Origin: Colius striatus
Lineage: Eukaryota; Chordata; Aves; Coliiformes; Coliidae
Length of the DNA: 64,000 bases
Direction of reading: 5' to 3'
Assembly (NCBI RefSeq): GCF_028858725.1
Contig: NC_084773.1
Location: 8,794,350-8,858,349 of the forward strand
In this document: positions 25,901-39,729 of the stretch, piece by piece
How positions within the stretch are numbered: position 1 is the stretch's first letter
How the letters are laid out: each line of letters opens with the position of its first letter
Notes under the pieces: generated by a model
Told to the model about the DNA's origin: nothing
Seen by the model: only the letters and a program-made list of their open reading frames with translations
Databases searched by the model: none
Translations under genes and position numbers: made by a program

Positions 25901-28900
25901 TGCTTTCTTCAGATTTGTAGTTTGCTCTGTGGCAGCTTGCAAGTAACTTTAAAGTGTCAAAATGGGTACATTCTCAAAACAAAGTGTTCTAACACACCAG
26001 TACAAAAATCATAGTTTGTCAATAGAAATTAGTATCTCAAGAGAAAACAATCTTCTACTGCTGTTACTACTGGTAGTAGTAGTAGCAATATTGCAATTAT
26101 AGCTACTGTTATCATGAATAATCTTACTTACCTTGTGCAAAACACCAAGACAGGTCTCTTCAGCAGGGCATTGGCAGATAAAGAAGTAAACAGTGAAATA
26201 ATTTTTTAGTTTATTAATATTTTCTGGAATATCAACTTTTCATATTGGCTTTCTGGCAGTAATTTTTTCCTATTGGGTGGTTAATAAGTACCTTTGTGTA
26301 GGTAGATTTGTATACACACTTCTAAAATTATTGTCATTAAGATTTATTTAAAAAAAAAAACCCACTACTAGTGGTCAAGCACAATCCTTTTATTGCTGAA
26401 TAAGCTTTAAGTAAACTAAATCCTATTTGTATTTTTGAGAGACTTTTCTTTCCATTCAATTTTATGCAATGCATAAAGTTTGTTCCAATACTATTGTGTA
26501 GGAGGAGCCTCATGTAAGATATGGTTTTATTTGGATCATTGCAGCAGTTAATCAGGTAGTTAATGAAGAGTCAAAACCCGGATTCTGTAAATGTCAGGAA
26601 AAGCTTATTTCAGTGTATTGTAAACTTAAAAAATTGAAATAACATATTTATGATTTTAAATACAATGGAAAAACTAGAAATAGATCCTTGGATCAAGATA
26701 AATCCTATCAAAAACAAGTGTTGGGTTTTTTACTTCTACTTAAGCTGAAACACAATTTTTGTCATTGTTAAATTCAGCCTAGAGATGAATAGAAAAGTTT
26801 ACTGGTTCAATCCAGAAAGAAAATTTAGCGATTACACATGTTGTTTCAAGCCATCAAAAACCTGGGAGATTAGTTTTTTGTCTCATATAATGGTTGGAAA
26901 TATACTTTACCTTTTTTTTCCTAAATGCAATTTAGGAATATTTGAGTTGGTACTCTGTTTTTAAAGTAATACCATTCATCATTGTACATAGCCAAAAATC
27001 AAACAAGACCAGAAGAAACCAAACCTGAGAATTTCTTTAGCCCTACTTAAAGTCTGAAAATCTTTAGTATCTGCCAAAGTACCTGGGATCATTTCACCTA
27101 CAGATCATTTGGCCACTATACTTCACACCATTTAAAAAATGAGGGAAAGTTTCATGTTGCTTATCTTCATTAGTGTTTTGCATAAGTGAGGCTTATTTTT
27201 CATCATGCAGAATACAGCAGCAGACTTGCTATAATTAATTGATTACAAATAACACAAAGTATAAAATAGTCTGGGAAAGAAGGCCTATTTGGCAGCAACT
27301 GTGAAAAATGAACCAAGGTATTTGAGAATTAATCTGTGGATGAATGTGGTCTTACAACTGCAGATTTGGAAATGAAGATAAAAGAAACTACTGCTCTATC
27401 ACTGGAAATCACTTCAGATTTAAGAAAAAAAAAAAGACTGATAAGTCATCAAAAAGTCAAAATATAATCATAAAGAATGATAAGAAAAAAAATCCCTCTG
27501 AACTACCACCAAGGGTCAAATGAGGTGCTCTTATTCTGTGCCTTTTAGTTTACAACAACACAAGTGTATTTTTTCTCAAGAAGCAGAGATATATGAAGAA
27601 AAATTTCTTTAGCTAGATTTACACAGATCTTGTAAGATTATGATTTAAATCAAGTACAAAACTCAATTTCAGCATTCCTTGTTACTAGTCATATTACAAA
27701 GACCAGCAAATTGGAAGGTAAAGCTGCTTTAGTAGTGATACTTATCTGACTTCAACACCTCTTTCTTCATATTTCATATCAAAGAACAGCTACTGTCATT
27801 CTCCTGAGAAAGTAGTGATAGCAAGCCTTAAAAACTTCTAACACAGGAGCCTTATTGTGGAAATAACTCATCTGCAGTTAAAGTAAAGCTGGTAACTGGG
27901 GTGAAATAATGGATTTAGCAGTAGTATTCTTTCAAAGTCTCCCTTTCCAGAAGGACAGCTGTAAGCCAAAACAAGGCCTTGCTCTACAGCAGATACACCT
28001 TGATCTTCTCCAGATAACTACAGAAACAGTCTTTCAACAGTCAGGCTGCTATAATGATCACAAATTACTAAACACATCACTGTTCCATCAAAAACCTTTA
28101 AAACAAAGTGTGGTTTATCTTAATGTTGACAGAAATACAACAAAAAGTTCTTTTTTAAGAAACTGTTTCTCCTACCTTTCAACTGCTACTTGGGGTGTGA
28201 TGGTGGTAGTTGTTTTGGCTAAGATTGCAACAATTTAGTGGTTTGGGTTTTTTATAAGAGTAAAAAATCAATTTTATCATTCAATGAATTATTTAAATAT
28301 GTTTATTTAGGCAAAAGATATAAAGCACGGTAGTTTGAATGAAAATAATGTTTAACCCAAATGTAGTAGTGAAAAACTATCACCTCAATAGTAGAACAGC
28401 ACATTGAGACATTATATCCATGAGAGGGAGGACTCTGGACTTGCTAGTTTAAACAAGGACCTTGTGTAGCTTTATATTTGATGCAGAAGAGAAGAGGGTA
28501 AAAGTTTTGTAAACATATCACTTCAAGTAATTCTATTCAGTTTCAATGTGTAGTTTAAAAATATATATTCACATTCTCTTTAATACATGCAAAATATTAA
28601 AGTCTTCAGAAGTTATATAAACTTTATAACTAAGAAATGAACTCACTTTAGGAGGACAAGTACCATTCTCCTCTAAAAGGAAGATATGGAAAATGAAAAG
28701 TGAAAATCCTTCTAGGATTTCACATCATTCCTATTGATTCCAGGAAATAGCTGCTAATATGTAAAATCTCTACAGATTTAAACAACAAACCACAAGGAAC
28801 AACATATTGACCTTCAACCTAAAATAATTTTTACTGTATATTGACCTTACACATACAGTTGTTTCTCTGCCTTAATAAATAAAACAGAATATTAAGCATA

Positions 28901-31519
28901 CTGCATACTGTACCCTTGTTAATATAAGAAATAACATGAAGAAAGGTGTGTAAGGAATACCTCAGACCTGGATGTGCTCATTTTGCCAGTTGCTAACCAC
29001 TTTGGTAAGTAAAGCTTCCTGCCAATATGAACATCTAGTTCCTTTGGGAAGGAAAACTGGCATGCTCTACCTCATCATATTGGTCCTCATACCACACAGC
29101 TAGTTAAAGAGACATTCAGTAACACATACGCCAGCACACACATATTCTGCTTAAACTATAGATGAACAGCAAACTGTGGCATTGCTCCTGACTATGTCCT
29201 TTATACCTTCTTCCTTCTTTCACTGACTCAAAGGATGCTACTGGTCAAGCTAGTCTCACAAAATAATAAACACTATTTCACTATGACTAAAAAAAAAATG
29301 GTGTAAACTATATACCTAAATATGCAAATTAAATGGGATGGGTAAATGCCAGATGGATTTACATTCATGTGGGTTCAGTTCAGGTATGAGTGATTGGAAT
29401 GATTGACTCTGAAAGCTTCCAGTCACTCTGTGTAAACAGAGATGAATAAAAAACTTTGGCAGAACTACTCAATCCCCTGACCCTGGCAGGAAAGTCAAGC
29501 CAACTGGCCAAAGGAATTTCAAGATCCTTGAAAATGTCAGGATAATAAAATAGTACATTTAAAAATATATCATATTCACTAAACAAAGAGAGACATCATT
29601 TATTCTTTTAATCACAAAACAGTTATGTTTCAATGCATGTCAAATTTTCAAGCATTCAGAAGTTACAACAGTTCAACACTCGTTAATCCACACAACGTAT
29701 TTACTATTTTCAGACTTACAGTGTCCTTGCAAGCATTAAAATAAACTAACAAAACATAGCGCATGTGGCAAGTCAACTAATAAGTTTTCTTTGAAGTTGT
29801 TGTAGAGAACTAAGAAATTATGCAAGAAGTCATCTCATCATTTTTATAATATTGTTTTGAATAAGTAGATTGACTACTTGACTAATTTCCAGTGATGACA
29901 CTGTAAGCATCTGGATGTTTTTTTAGCTCAATGACCACACAATAATTTATTTAGTGCCAGATAACCTACCAGATTCCTACCTGGAAACTCAACAAACAGC
30001 ACTGTCCTAACCACAAAACCAAAATAGCTAAGTTTAAACTTTCAAGGCTTCTGCACAACAGGCCTTCTTTTTATTAAGTGGCAAACCCTTAGGAAAACAC
30101 TGCAGACTTGATCTGGAATCTGGTAGGTCTGATTTCTGCCCTGAGATAAAGCAAGCTTAAATCTGGTAAATCAAATTCTCTCAGTTTTTTAGCATTGGGA
30201 ATTCTTTGATGGTGTACTGGCATTTTTATCATATTCTTTATCATGATACATTTCTTACACCACAGTGATGCAAACTGTACAATTCTAAGAAAAAGAGAAG
30301 AAAAGGGAAATCTACTAATTTCCAATGACAAAGATGAAGCTATCAAAAGAGTATATTATTTCTTGGTACCTCTAAGCGTTTGATTCATTGACCTTTTGTC
30401 AATGACATATTGTGTAAAAAAAAAAAAAATAAAAGATAAGAAACGGAAATCTGTCTGGTGCTAAAACCAGCCAGGTTCTTCAGCTCCTTCCTACTTCCAC
30501 CTGCCTGAAAACACTCACACCACTCAGTAAGTCTGTCTCTTTAGCAATCCCATACAACAATCACAGATTTGAAAAATCTTTTTGTCAATCTGCAGTCTCA
30601 GAAAGCCAACTTCCAACTTTAGAACCAACTCAAAACTATCTTCTCGTCTCATTACTGACAGTGGAAATGAAAATACAGAAGCAAAAGGCAGGACATTATT
30701 TACCCAATATTGGTAACTTTTGATCCAATCACAATTGTATATAGTTATTTGATAAAGTTTCAGTTCCTTTATAAAGAAACTAAAAATATTAATATTCTGT
30801 CACTTCATCATGTCACCTCACATATTTCCTGTCACATCATCATGTTCCATCTCTGTTACTGGGGATAGCTGTATCTTGCTGTGATAACCTTGATTCAAGG
30901 ATCAGCTGCCTTATACAATTTTTGTTTTGCTAGGCATTGAAATATTTAGTAATTTGTCTGAATTCACATAATTCTTCAGGAAGTTTATTGCCACTAAGTT
31001 TTAAAAAAGGTAACTTCATCTACTTCCAGAGTCTCACCATTTTACTCATACGTTGGCCCACATCATTAAATTAGCCAATAAACACCTATAAAGGAGATAA
31101 AATGATATAATCTTAAAATGGAGATTCAATATATTGTAATATACATTTGCACACATTCCATATACAAAAGCACTGATTGCAACAAGGTACTTGGAAATGA
31201 AACCAGCCTTTTGCATGGTCCCACTTCCTGTAAATGGTTTAAAACTAACTTTTTCCATTTTAATCCAGTATTTCAAAGGAGCATCTGGGCAAAATATGCT
31301 TTTAATGTAGCCCATTGATTTATTTCACTTGCAACAATATTTGGCAATAAAAATATGCATGCAATAACTTAATGCTAACTGTTGCAAAGGCATTCAGAAA
31401 GATAAGTACTTGGACAATTAGTTTTCTAAGAAAGAAGGCATGCAGTAACTTGCATTTTGAATGACATGTCTAAGTTTCAACTGCAGCTTCCTGGAAACAT
31501 TTACATTTGAAAAATCCCT
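22938..31519. other. Gene-free stretch
   Basis: I see no gene. A T14 run lies at 24,614-24,627. A short GTA-repeat cluster lies near 26,070-26,090. A 109-codon plus-strand frame at 27,909-28,238 has no recognisable domain and ends in a low-complexity VVVV stretch, so I treat it as chance. Confidence 0.55.
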
Positions 31520-31720
31520 ACTTTGACCTTTTTTTCCCTAGTTTGCTTGCTGGCAGATAGAGTACATGACAAATGAACCTCATTTAAGTGGACTGAATGC
31601 CAGACTGCCTGCTAAAAAAGAGCACCTGATTGTACATTAGGTGAAAGGTCAGCGACACTGAACACCAGCAGGTGTAATAACAACCGCAGGCTTTTTGTAA
31701 AGGAAATGCAAACAAGAATT
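31520..31720. promoter_or_regulatory. Possible conserved non-coding element / enhancer
   Basis: This block is richer in GC and motif-like words than its surroundings: TGACCTTT, an E-box in CAGCAGGTGT, AACCGCAG (RUNX-like) and AAATGCAAAC (octamer-like), with no long homopolymers. It lies about 9 kb beyond the ERC2 stop, on the side where mammals carry WNT5A. The call rests on composition and clustered motifs, not on an alignment. Confidence 0.3.
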
Positions 31721-32462
31721 CACCTCAAGGACATTTAGGATAGTGCCTGTCTCCTTAGGTACCAAGTGACTGGCAGTTAGGATTGCACATCAGGATATTC
31801 AGTGATGCTTTGTTAAGCTATATCATGACAGGACTTTGAGTAGTATGTCAAGAAAGTCAGAGTCTTTAGCTAAAACCATAAAACAACGCAGAACTAGTCA
31901 CTAAAGGAAAAAGCAGCAGAAAAGCCTCAAAACACACAGAGTAAATTGTACTCCATCTCAGCACCTGTTTTCTTCTTGCTACAGTCTTTATTCATCTATT
32001 ATCATTTAAAAACACTTGATCATTTATCTTTGAAATATTCACCAAACTATGTACAGTCTACCCACCTTTTGTGGGAAGAACATAGAAAAGTAATAAGTAA
32101 TTAAGATTTTAAACCCAGTTTCTAAACCCAGTATTATACTTCTAAAAACAAAGTGAAACACCCACTGTTATGACTTTTGATCTTCCATCTGGTCAAGTCT
32201 GTTTTGGGATGGCTCTTCTGTACAAAACCATGCACAACAACACCCGGCACTATTGTTTCATCATAATCCAAAGTTATAGTACAGCTGATTATTAATTAAT
32301 TTCTTTGAATAGTGAAAGCATACACAACTGAAAAATATGTAACATCTTACTTGTGGAAAGAGCTTGTTTTCTGAAAATAAAAATGCAGTTTCACAAGGTG
32401 CTTTGTAATTCATCCTTTAGAGAATTTCATATTCTAAGACAATCTTAGGAGCAGCTTATGTG

Positions 32463-32575
32463 CACAGAATAATTTCAGCTGAAAGAGACCTTTAAGATCA
32501 TCAAGTCCAGACTTTGCCCTAGCCCTATCAACCACTAGACTATTTCCCTAGGTGCAACATCATGTAACTTTAGGA
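32463..32575 (-). mobile_element. CR1 3'-end fragment
   Basis: The plus strand begins with CACAGAAT and then GAAAGAGACCTTTAAGATCATC, AAGTCCAGAC and a run of short AACCACTAGACTA-like phrases. This is the reverse complement of a typical CR1 3' UTR. The 3' end of the element is at the left, so it lies on the minus strand. About 110 bp remain, with no coding sequence. Divergence from the consensus looks moderate. Confidence 0.8.
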
Positions 32576-34008
32576 ATTTGAAAGCACAAAGACAGCATTT
32601 AAAATATTTCTAACATCAGTTTATTAACTGAAGTGTGCTTTATGGGTGTCAAGTAGACACTTAGTTTTGTCCAATTGGCCCATTTAGGGGAGAATGCACT
32701 TACACGTTAATCACCTGCTGGGTAGTGGTAGGCTTTGATCAAAGGGAGACATACTGGTTTTACTTTACATGCTGTTTCTAGCTCTCAGCCATGGAGGGAT
32801 TCATTTCAGGGTTTTTCTTTATTTCAAGTATTTTGTTAATTGCTGCATTCCACCACCCAAGCCATCAGGGCTAAACCCAAAAACTTTGTGGTACACTCAT
32901 ATGACACTTAAAAAAAGAAACAATATTTAAGTTAAACCTTTAAGATAAAGTTTTCTAAAATCTTGTAACCCATGCAGCTTTTGAACGCTTCAAATTCATG
33001 TCAAAGTTTGACAGACAAGAGTCAACAAGATAATCAGTATATTTAAATGTCAGTACTCAAGGAAAAATAGACTACATTGGTAAAAGCACAGTTGATAGTA
33101 TCCATTTTGTCTTGGTGCTAACAGCAGTTAAATAGGTAGAGTTCATGGTTTCTCTGTAGGGCATCTTTTTTCTAAGGCAAGGTTTTAACTCAGCTTGTCT
33201 TAAAGTATGTTCTTAGAAGACACGTTGCTTTCAAACTGGGAAGGAAAGGGTATATTTCTTCTGTTTCTTATATTGAATGACCATTTGCAGAAAAAACTTT
33301 CCCAAACTTTTTTCAAGCAGTGAGATTTTATCATACAAATTTAGTATTAATTTAGTATTCACATACAAATTTAGTAGTTTTCATAGTAGAACCTCTCTGT
33401 CCTACAAAACCAAAGAGAAGGTATGCTAAAACAGTGCAATAGTTGAACAAGTAGTCTTCCACCTGTTAAAATTAAAAATTTTAAATTTAAAAATAAAAAA
33501 GATTAGCCTTTAGAGAATGAGCCCTTCTCTCTCTTGCTATGAGATTCAGTTCTAAAACTATTACTGCCAGCAGTTATTTTTTTTAAGCATTTATCATTTT
33601 TCTGAAAATGAATAGCAATTTAAGTTCTAAATATTTTTACATCTATTAATTACACAGTAGAAATTCCTTAAGAGCTTCAAGGTAAAATGTTTTTCAATAT
33701 TGCAATTGTAAAATAGTTCTCAATTACTAAATAATTAATATGACAATTCAAAATTGTGAAAAAACATGGGTAAGGTCAGTCGGATGGATAAGGAATTCTG
33801 TTTTCGTTAAATCTAACCACAGATTTAAATTATAACTACAGCACAGAGTAAGACAGAGAAGAAACTTTAAACTTGGTAAAACATTGTTTCAGGAGCATGA
33901 CATTGAAAGCAAGTCCAACATTGGTTCAAGAATTACTGTAAAATCATTTTGTAAAACAAGTAAAGCTTTTCACCTTTATTCCACTGTCCTCTTCACTGCC
34001 ACTCCACT

Positions 34009-34038
34009 CGCCCCGCCCCCTGCCCCCCGCCCCCGTCC
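34009..34038 (-). promoter_or_regulatory. GC-box tract in an AT-rich flank
   Basis: On the minus strand this tract contains GGGGCGGGGC, a perfect Sp1/KLF-type GC box, and a second GGGGGCGGGG. Three CpGs fall within 30 bp in a region otherwise nearly free of CpG. On the plus strand the same C-rich run ends in CCAG and could act as a pyrimidine tract. No gene starts nearby that I can see. Function is inferred from the motif only. Confidence 0.35.
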
Positions 34039-37000
34039 AGTTAATGCAGGTAGGATATATTACGTTTTAAAATGTAAAGGCAATCTAAGAGCTCTTTCCA
34101 CACAAAAGTATTGAGCACAACTTAATTCAATCAAAATGTTAGGATTTCTTGTTACTTACACAGGTATAAATTCCTACAGGGGTATAGAACCAATGTAAGT
34201 CAGATTTAAATCCTCTAACTGCCATAATCAAAATCATCCTAGCTAACAGAATTCCTAAATCATTAAAAACTTACCTCAGTGTTTACATTTGACCCTATCC
34301 ATATTCTCAGTACTAAAGTGAATCCTCATGAAACCTTCACTTGAAACAGCCAGGTCAACCACACAAAGAATGTGACTGTTCCGTGCTGCTTTGATGGCTC
34401 CAACAAATAAAGATTTAGGCCTCAGCCACATTAGGGAACAGTAGTCATTCATAAACACAGATAGACTTTAAGATCTGCTATAAAGAGTAAAACTTCCATC
34501 TTTCTTTGAGATTTATCACCTAATGCATTTCAAGGTCTTAAAACCACACGTGACAAAATTAATAATGTTATTAATATAACTGAGTCCACAAAAACTTATT
34601 GCAAGATCTATAAAGAAGCCCAACCAAAACAATTTTAAGAACTTCGTTTTGTAGGATTTAAACACAGATTTACTATTCAAAATTATATTTCCTATATAAA
34701 ATGGAAAATGTCATTTATCACTGATCTCTATGTTTGCATCTAGTAAAAACATGTCTATCAGCAAAATTAACAAAAAGGTCCTGATTCTGATTAGTTAAAC
34801 AAGAAAACAACATTGGTTTAATTTAACTTATTTTAATAACCTGATTACCTAAATTGGTGCAAGAACTTTTGACGATAAAATTATTCAGTATGGATCTTTT
34901 TGGTTTTAACTTCTTGACATAATTCTCTTCTAGACTGAGCTTTACTACTTGAGGATGTTACCAACACTAGTTGCTCTTCACTAACCATCAGCTAGATGTA
35001 ACTACACAGCTGCCAACAGAAAGTCAGAAATGTCAGTCCTCTCTCATTCACACTCGGCAATGATAAACAGGCTTGCCTGATGAATGAGTACTCATCACTA
35101 TTGAAGCTAACCTGGCTCAGCTTGCTTGAAGTTGATATGGGATTGATGGGAGTGATTTCTTCTGCTGATAGATCTGGGGGGGTAACAATCTCTAGTAGAA
35201 AAATAGTAATAAGCACATAAGAGTAGGTGGTAATAACATCATCAGCTGGCACAATTGATTGTAGAGTGCTCTGCTCATGGCCTAAGGCTGCAGATAGACA
35301 TCCTCATCTACATCCAGATAAGCTGTTGAAAGAGATTCCAGCTGCTCGACCCTCTCCCTCTTAAGACTTCCCAGTAAAGCTGTTCAAGTGAGTAGACTGT
35401 TAACTTTAGTCAAAAAGATGTGGCTTAAAACAAAACTAGTACATGAACTGCTAAGCTAGCTTGGCTCACTCTGATAGAACTCTAGACACTGCAACCAGAT
35501 GAAGTGCTTCAATTATTGCATGTATGTGATCTGAAAATATGCATTAGAATCTAGTGTCAGAACACCCTGTCTATTAGTGTCATAATAGACAGAGATGTGT
35601 CTCAAAACTGACTCCAGGACTTGTGGCTGGTAGAATTGGATATCTATAATAGCAGTCACCACCTACCAAAACTTTTCCTTGAGGAAATAAACTCATGCAA
35701 TGACAACTGCTATTTCATTGATGTTAAGTAGGTCAACACAGGGAAGGTATTTTCTTGGTGTTGGTTTCGAGGTGTTTTTTAGAAAGAGCAGTAATACAGC
35801 ATTATAACTAGCAAAATTAATATGTTTATAGTTAAAATCGACATTAAATATTTTTACTGGTCATTAGTTTCCATACTCTGTATTTTATTTTTCATAGAGT
35901 TTCTAAAGTCATTTATATAAATTTCATGTTTATTCAAAATCAAGTTTTAAAAAAAAAATTTACATATACAATTGTAAAATCTTGCATTTAAAAGCTTAAG
36001 TCACATGACCTTTGAGTAGGTCTTTAAGTCAAGCAATACTTCTGCTTCCAAATAAGCCAAGATCATACAAGAGGAATGTGGTGCTTCCAATCCCATAGTC
36101 ACATGCTCTAATATTTACAAACAACGGCTCAAAATTATTTTCAAGACAAATAATGCTAATTTCACATGAATATTTGCAGAAGATAATGCAAATCATTGTT
36201 GATTTTATTTAAAGCAGATTTTAACTACTGATTTAAAGATGTAAGCATAGCTTCAGATATTAAATTCTAGATTATTTGGTTATTTCTTTTAGTCTGAAGT
36301 CAGTGATTATCTACTCCTGTTTACAGAAACTAAAACATTTCAAAACAAAGTTTAGCTGTGAAAACACAAACTGCCTTTTCTCACTTCCTACAGTGTTAAA
36401 AGTTGCTCTAGTATGTTATTTATTTTTACTATGGAAGATTATAAAAGGGCACAACTGATGATTGTAGGCCCTGCAATTGTTGTCTTTAGGCTGACTACAT
36501 CAAAAGCTTTGGAGTTCATCAGCTGCATGTTCAGATTGTTTGCACACCTTCTGCACCTACAGTAAAGAAGCTGAGGCCAAAGTTCAGGCAGAATGGCCTA
36601 ACTCACACTGCTAAAATACAAGTCACAGACAAAAAAACTATTGAATTTATATAATAAAGTTCTATGGCCAGACATGAGCGTGATTTGATGTCTCATAAAT
36701 ACCAAGGATAAGATAAGATAAATGCCCTTTGGAGTAAAAGACATCTAGTTTACACAAATCTTTTTGTGAATACATACATGTATATGCACAGATGTTTTTC
36801 TACTAAGACTATGAAGAACTTAAAAGACAGAAACTACTGAGTGAAAACTTAACAATACTGAAATAAATAGGACTTTAATTGACTTCAGTGGGCTCATGGT
36901 TTCAACTTCTGACCTTAACTCTAACGTACTTGTCTGCAGTAGTGTTGTAACTGAAAGGGTTTTTTTTTCAAAATAAAAATGATCTTCTATACCGATCTTT

Positions 37001-38212
37001 TATTCCACAGGAAATACAGGAAAAGTTTCATGTTTGGAAAAAGTATTTCCTGTGTACAATCTATAAAATTAAACAAATACATATAACTAAAAAAATTCCT
37101 AAGGAATTTATAGAAGACTGTCTTCAATGGTGATCTATAAATACCTAACACTAGCAGTAGTAATCTCACCTTGAAGAAAAAAAAGAAAATGTAACTTTTT
37201 AATTAATATAAAATTTCCCAATTAAAATCAAAACAGTAAATGTCTTCTATTATGAATAAAAGTATTTTAACCAGAACGAAGACTAGTCATGAATCTGTCC
37301 ATAGTTGGTAAAACAAACATTCCTAGGGAGGTTCCTCCTTTTGTTTAGTAAAACAACAATCATGTCTAAAAATTCACAAATCCAAAATGCCCTTGGGCTC
37401 CAGTCAATGTAGTAACACCCATTTAGCTAATTAAGCATAGAGCTAGTATTCATACACTCTATGAGAAAATTAAAATGAACACTGAAAACAGTCATGCTCT
37501 TTATTTTTCCATTGCTTTGCATGCTACTGAGACTCATTTCAAAGTTAACATGTTTTTTCCAAAACAAGCTAAACAGAATATCCACACATAAAGAAAAAGA
37601 AATTATTTACAAAAATCTTGACTTAAAATAATGAAATCTAAAAGCAGAACAATAGCTAACAGTTAATGTGTTTAAACATATCCTTATATAGTAACAGGAT
37701 CAAACTTTGTTATGCTTCATACTGCTATTAGTAAGGACATCTTGAAAGAAAACTGTTCACCCCATCTCAACAAAACTAGGCACCACATTTGCTTTAAAAC
37801 AGCTTTCTCTTCCTCTTCCCTGAAAACATACAAAACATATGAAATAATTTGAACTCAATATTGACTATTTTCCTAAGCAATAATTAAGTTTCATTCTTTC
37901 ACACACTCTGTGCACAATTTCTCCTTGAAAGGGTTTTAATGGAACGTCACTGATGTCTCCTGAAGAATGCCTTTACAGCATTCTGCTCCTAAATCTAAAT
38001 TTAGTAAACTAGCATTATGATTCTAGTTTCAAAAATACTAGACATCATCTGTTGCCAGGCAGAAGCTTCACTACACCTCTTTGTTTCAGATACTCACACC
38101 TGTTCTAACCCTGTTCAAAAGATACAACAAAAAACAAGCTTGTCCAAACATTCCTAAACATCTCTTAAAACATCTGATTTACTTTACATCTGACAAAGAT
38201 TAAAGCCTACAG

Positions 38213-38241
38213 TACTGTACAAACAAAATACTGTACAAACA
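38213..38241 (+). repeat. Two direct copies of TACTGTACAAACA
   Basis: Exact 13-bp copies at 38,213-38,225 and 38,229-38,241 (period 16). They lie about 100 bp from a second two-copy repeat at 38,323. Local slippage duplication is the simplest explanation. Confidence 0.85.
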
Positions 38242-38322
38242 GGTTTTGTGATGATTTCTATTACACACACAGATGGACAACTTGTGGCAAAGTCCTAACT
38301 GATTTTCTAGTGTCTGCTGCAC

Positions 38323-38355
38323 TTCAGGAAAGGAAAAAGTTCAGGAAAGGAAAAA
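38323..38355 (+). repeat. Two direct copies of TTCAGGAAAGGAAAAA
   Basis: Two 16-bp copies with a 17-bp period, both exact. This is a small tandem duplication with no sign of function. Confidence 0.85.
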
Positions 38356-39729
38356 ACAAGCACTTGTGTTCTACCTGCACACCTCAGCTGTGACATGAAA
38401 CATATTTTCTGAGAGTCACATGGCTTCAGTCACCCATGACAGATTGCTATATAAGCTTAATTCTTAAAACATACCATCACTTCCTGTCTTTTTGGGTTTT
38501 TGTCAGGGTGAGGAGAGGGGAAGAGTTCTCATTTCTAACAAGCCTCAACCTGTGCATCTACATGTACTACCAAAATTGCTGGCCAGTGAAATTTCCCTGA
38601 AAACTTTATTCGTTCCTTAATTAGTAACCAGCTCCCTGTAACTTTACAACACATTCTCATCCTGCCATTCCACATTTCCATCTTCATTTCATGTCATTCT
38701 TGTGTAGCACTTGAGCACTGAAGTTGTAAAGTTTAAAAGGACTTCACTGATTTTTAACTTACTAGTTTTAAACATAATTAGAAGACTAGTCTGCACTCTA
38801 CTCATTTAAGCAGAATACTACCTCATAGCCCCAACTTTTGATTTCAGGAGACTATGTGCATAGTACCTAAAACTGTGTTAGTAAGACTATATAATCAGGA
38901 TAAAACAAGACTTGAAACAAAGTTCAGAGGCTAAACATTTTGGTATCTTGGGAGCTTTTTGTTTTCTTGGGAAAAAGAAAAATCCTCTTAAAGATAATTC
39001 AACTCCAGAAGTGTGTCATTCATTTTATATTACTGTAACAAAACTTCAATTAAGATTCCCTTAGTCTTTTGATAGTCCCTCACTTGAAAAGAAACAGCAA
39101 ACAAATTATTTGTCAAGGGTCTGGTATATAATGATATCAGATAAATTATATTAGCATTTGAATAAAAGAGTCAGAGAGGAATGTCTGTTTTTAAATTGGA
39201 AATTTATGGGCCTGGAAAAGAAATAAACTTCTCCACACCCAAAACAGAAGAATGATGCTGACATTACATTATTTTTAAATAACATCATAAACTGCTATTA
39301 AAATATCATGCAGCTGCAGTTACCAGAACTTGCTAGTTACTTAAAACACAACATTAAGAAAACCCGTAAACCTTTTTTACATTTTTATATGAAGAAAACA
39401 ATTCCAGATTCTTTTTAAGGTTGCTTATTTTCAGGAAAGAAGAAAGTGTAACTAAAAAAAAATTTAGAATGAGTCACATCCTTTCCTACTGTTAGCACAT
39501 ACAAAGTGTGTACATAAACACAGAGGTTATCTACATATACAACCTGTACAAGCATGACAGTTAAAATTGAATCAGAAAGCATAAAACTAAAAAAGGCTTA
39601 TAACTATACATTGAGAAACCAAAATTGCTGTCTTGTAAATCATAATGTTATCACAGTGCCCATCATTTCATTTTACAATTGTTGAGTCTTAAACTTCCCT
39701 GAGATAAAAAGCTTCAACAGTTCAACTTT

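Larger units (their letters stand above)
34039..39729. other. Flank immediately downstream of ERC2, possibly extended 3' UTR
   Basis: If a distal poly(A) signal (38,610-38,605 or 37,505-37,500, minus strand) is used, the right-hand part is ERC2 3' UTR. Otherwise it is intergenic. It contains the exon-like minus-strand segment at 35,112-35,191, three tandem GATAA words at about 36,706-36,721 and the two short direct repeats near 38.2-38.4 kb. No other gene is visible. Confidence 0.5.

Noticed and set aside
27909..28238. 109-codon plus-strand frame
   Set aside because: No domain, signal peptide or compositional sign of coding; the end is low complexity. Frames of this length occur by chance in 64 kb.
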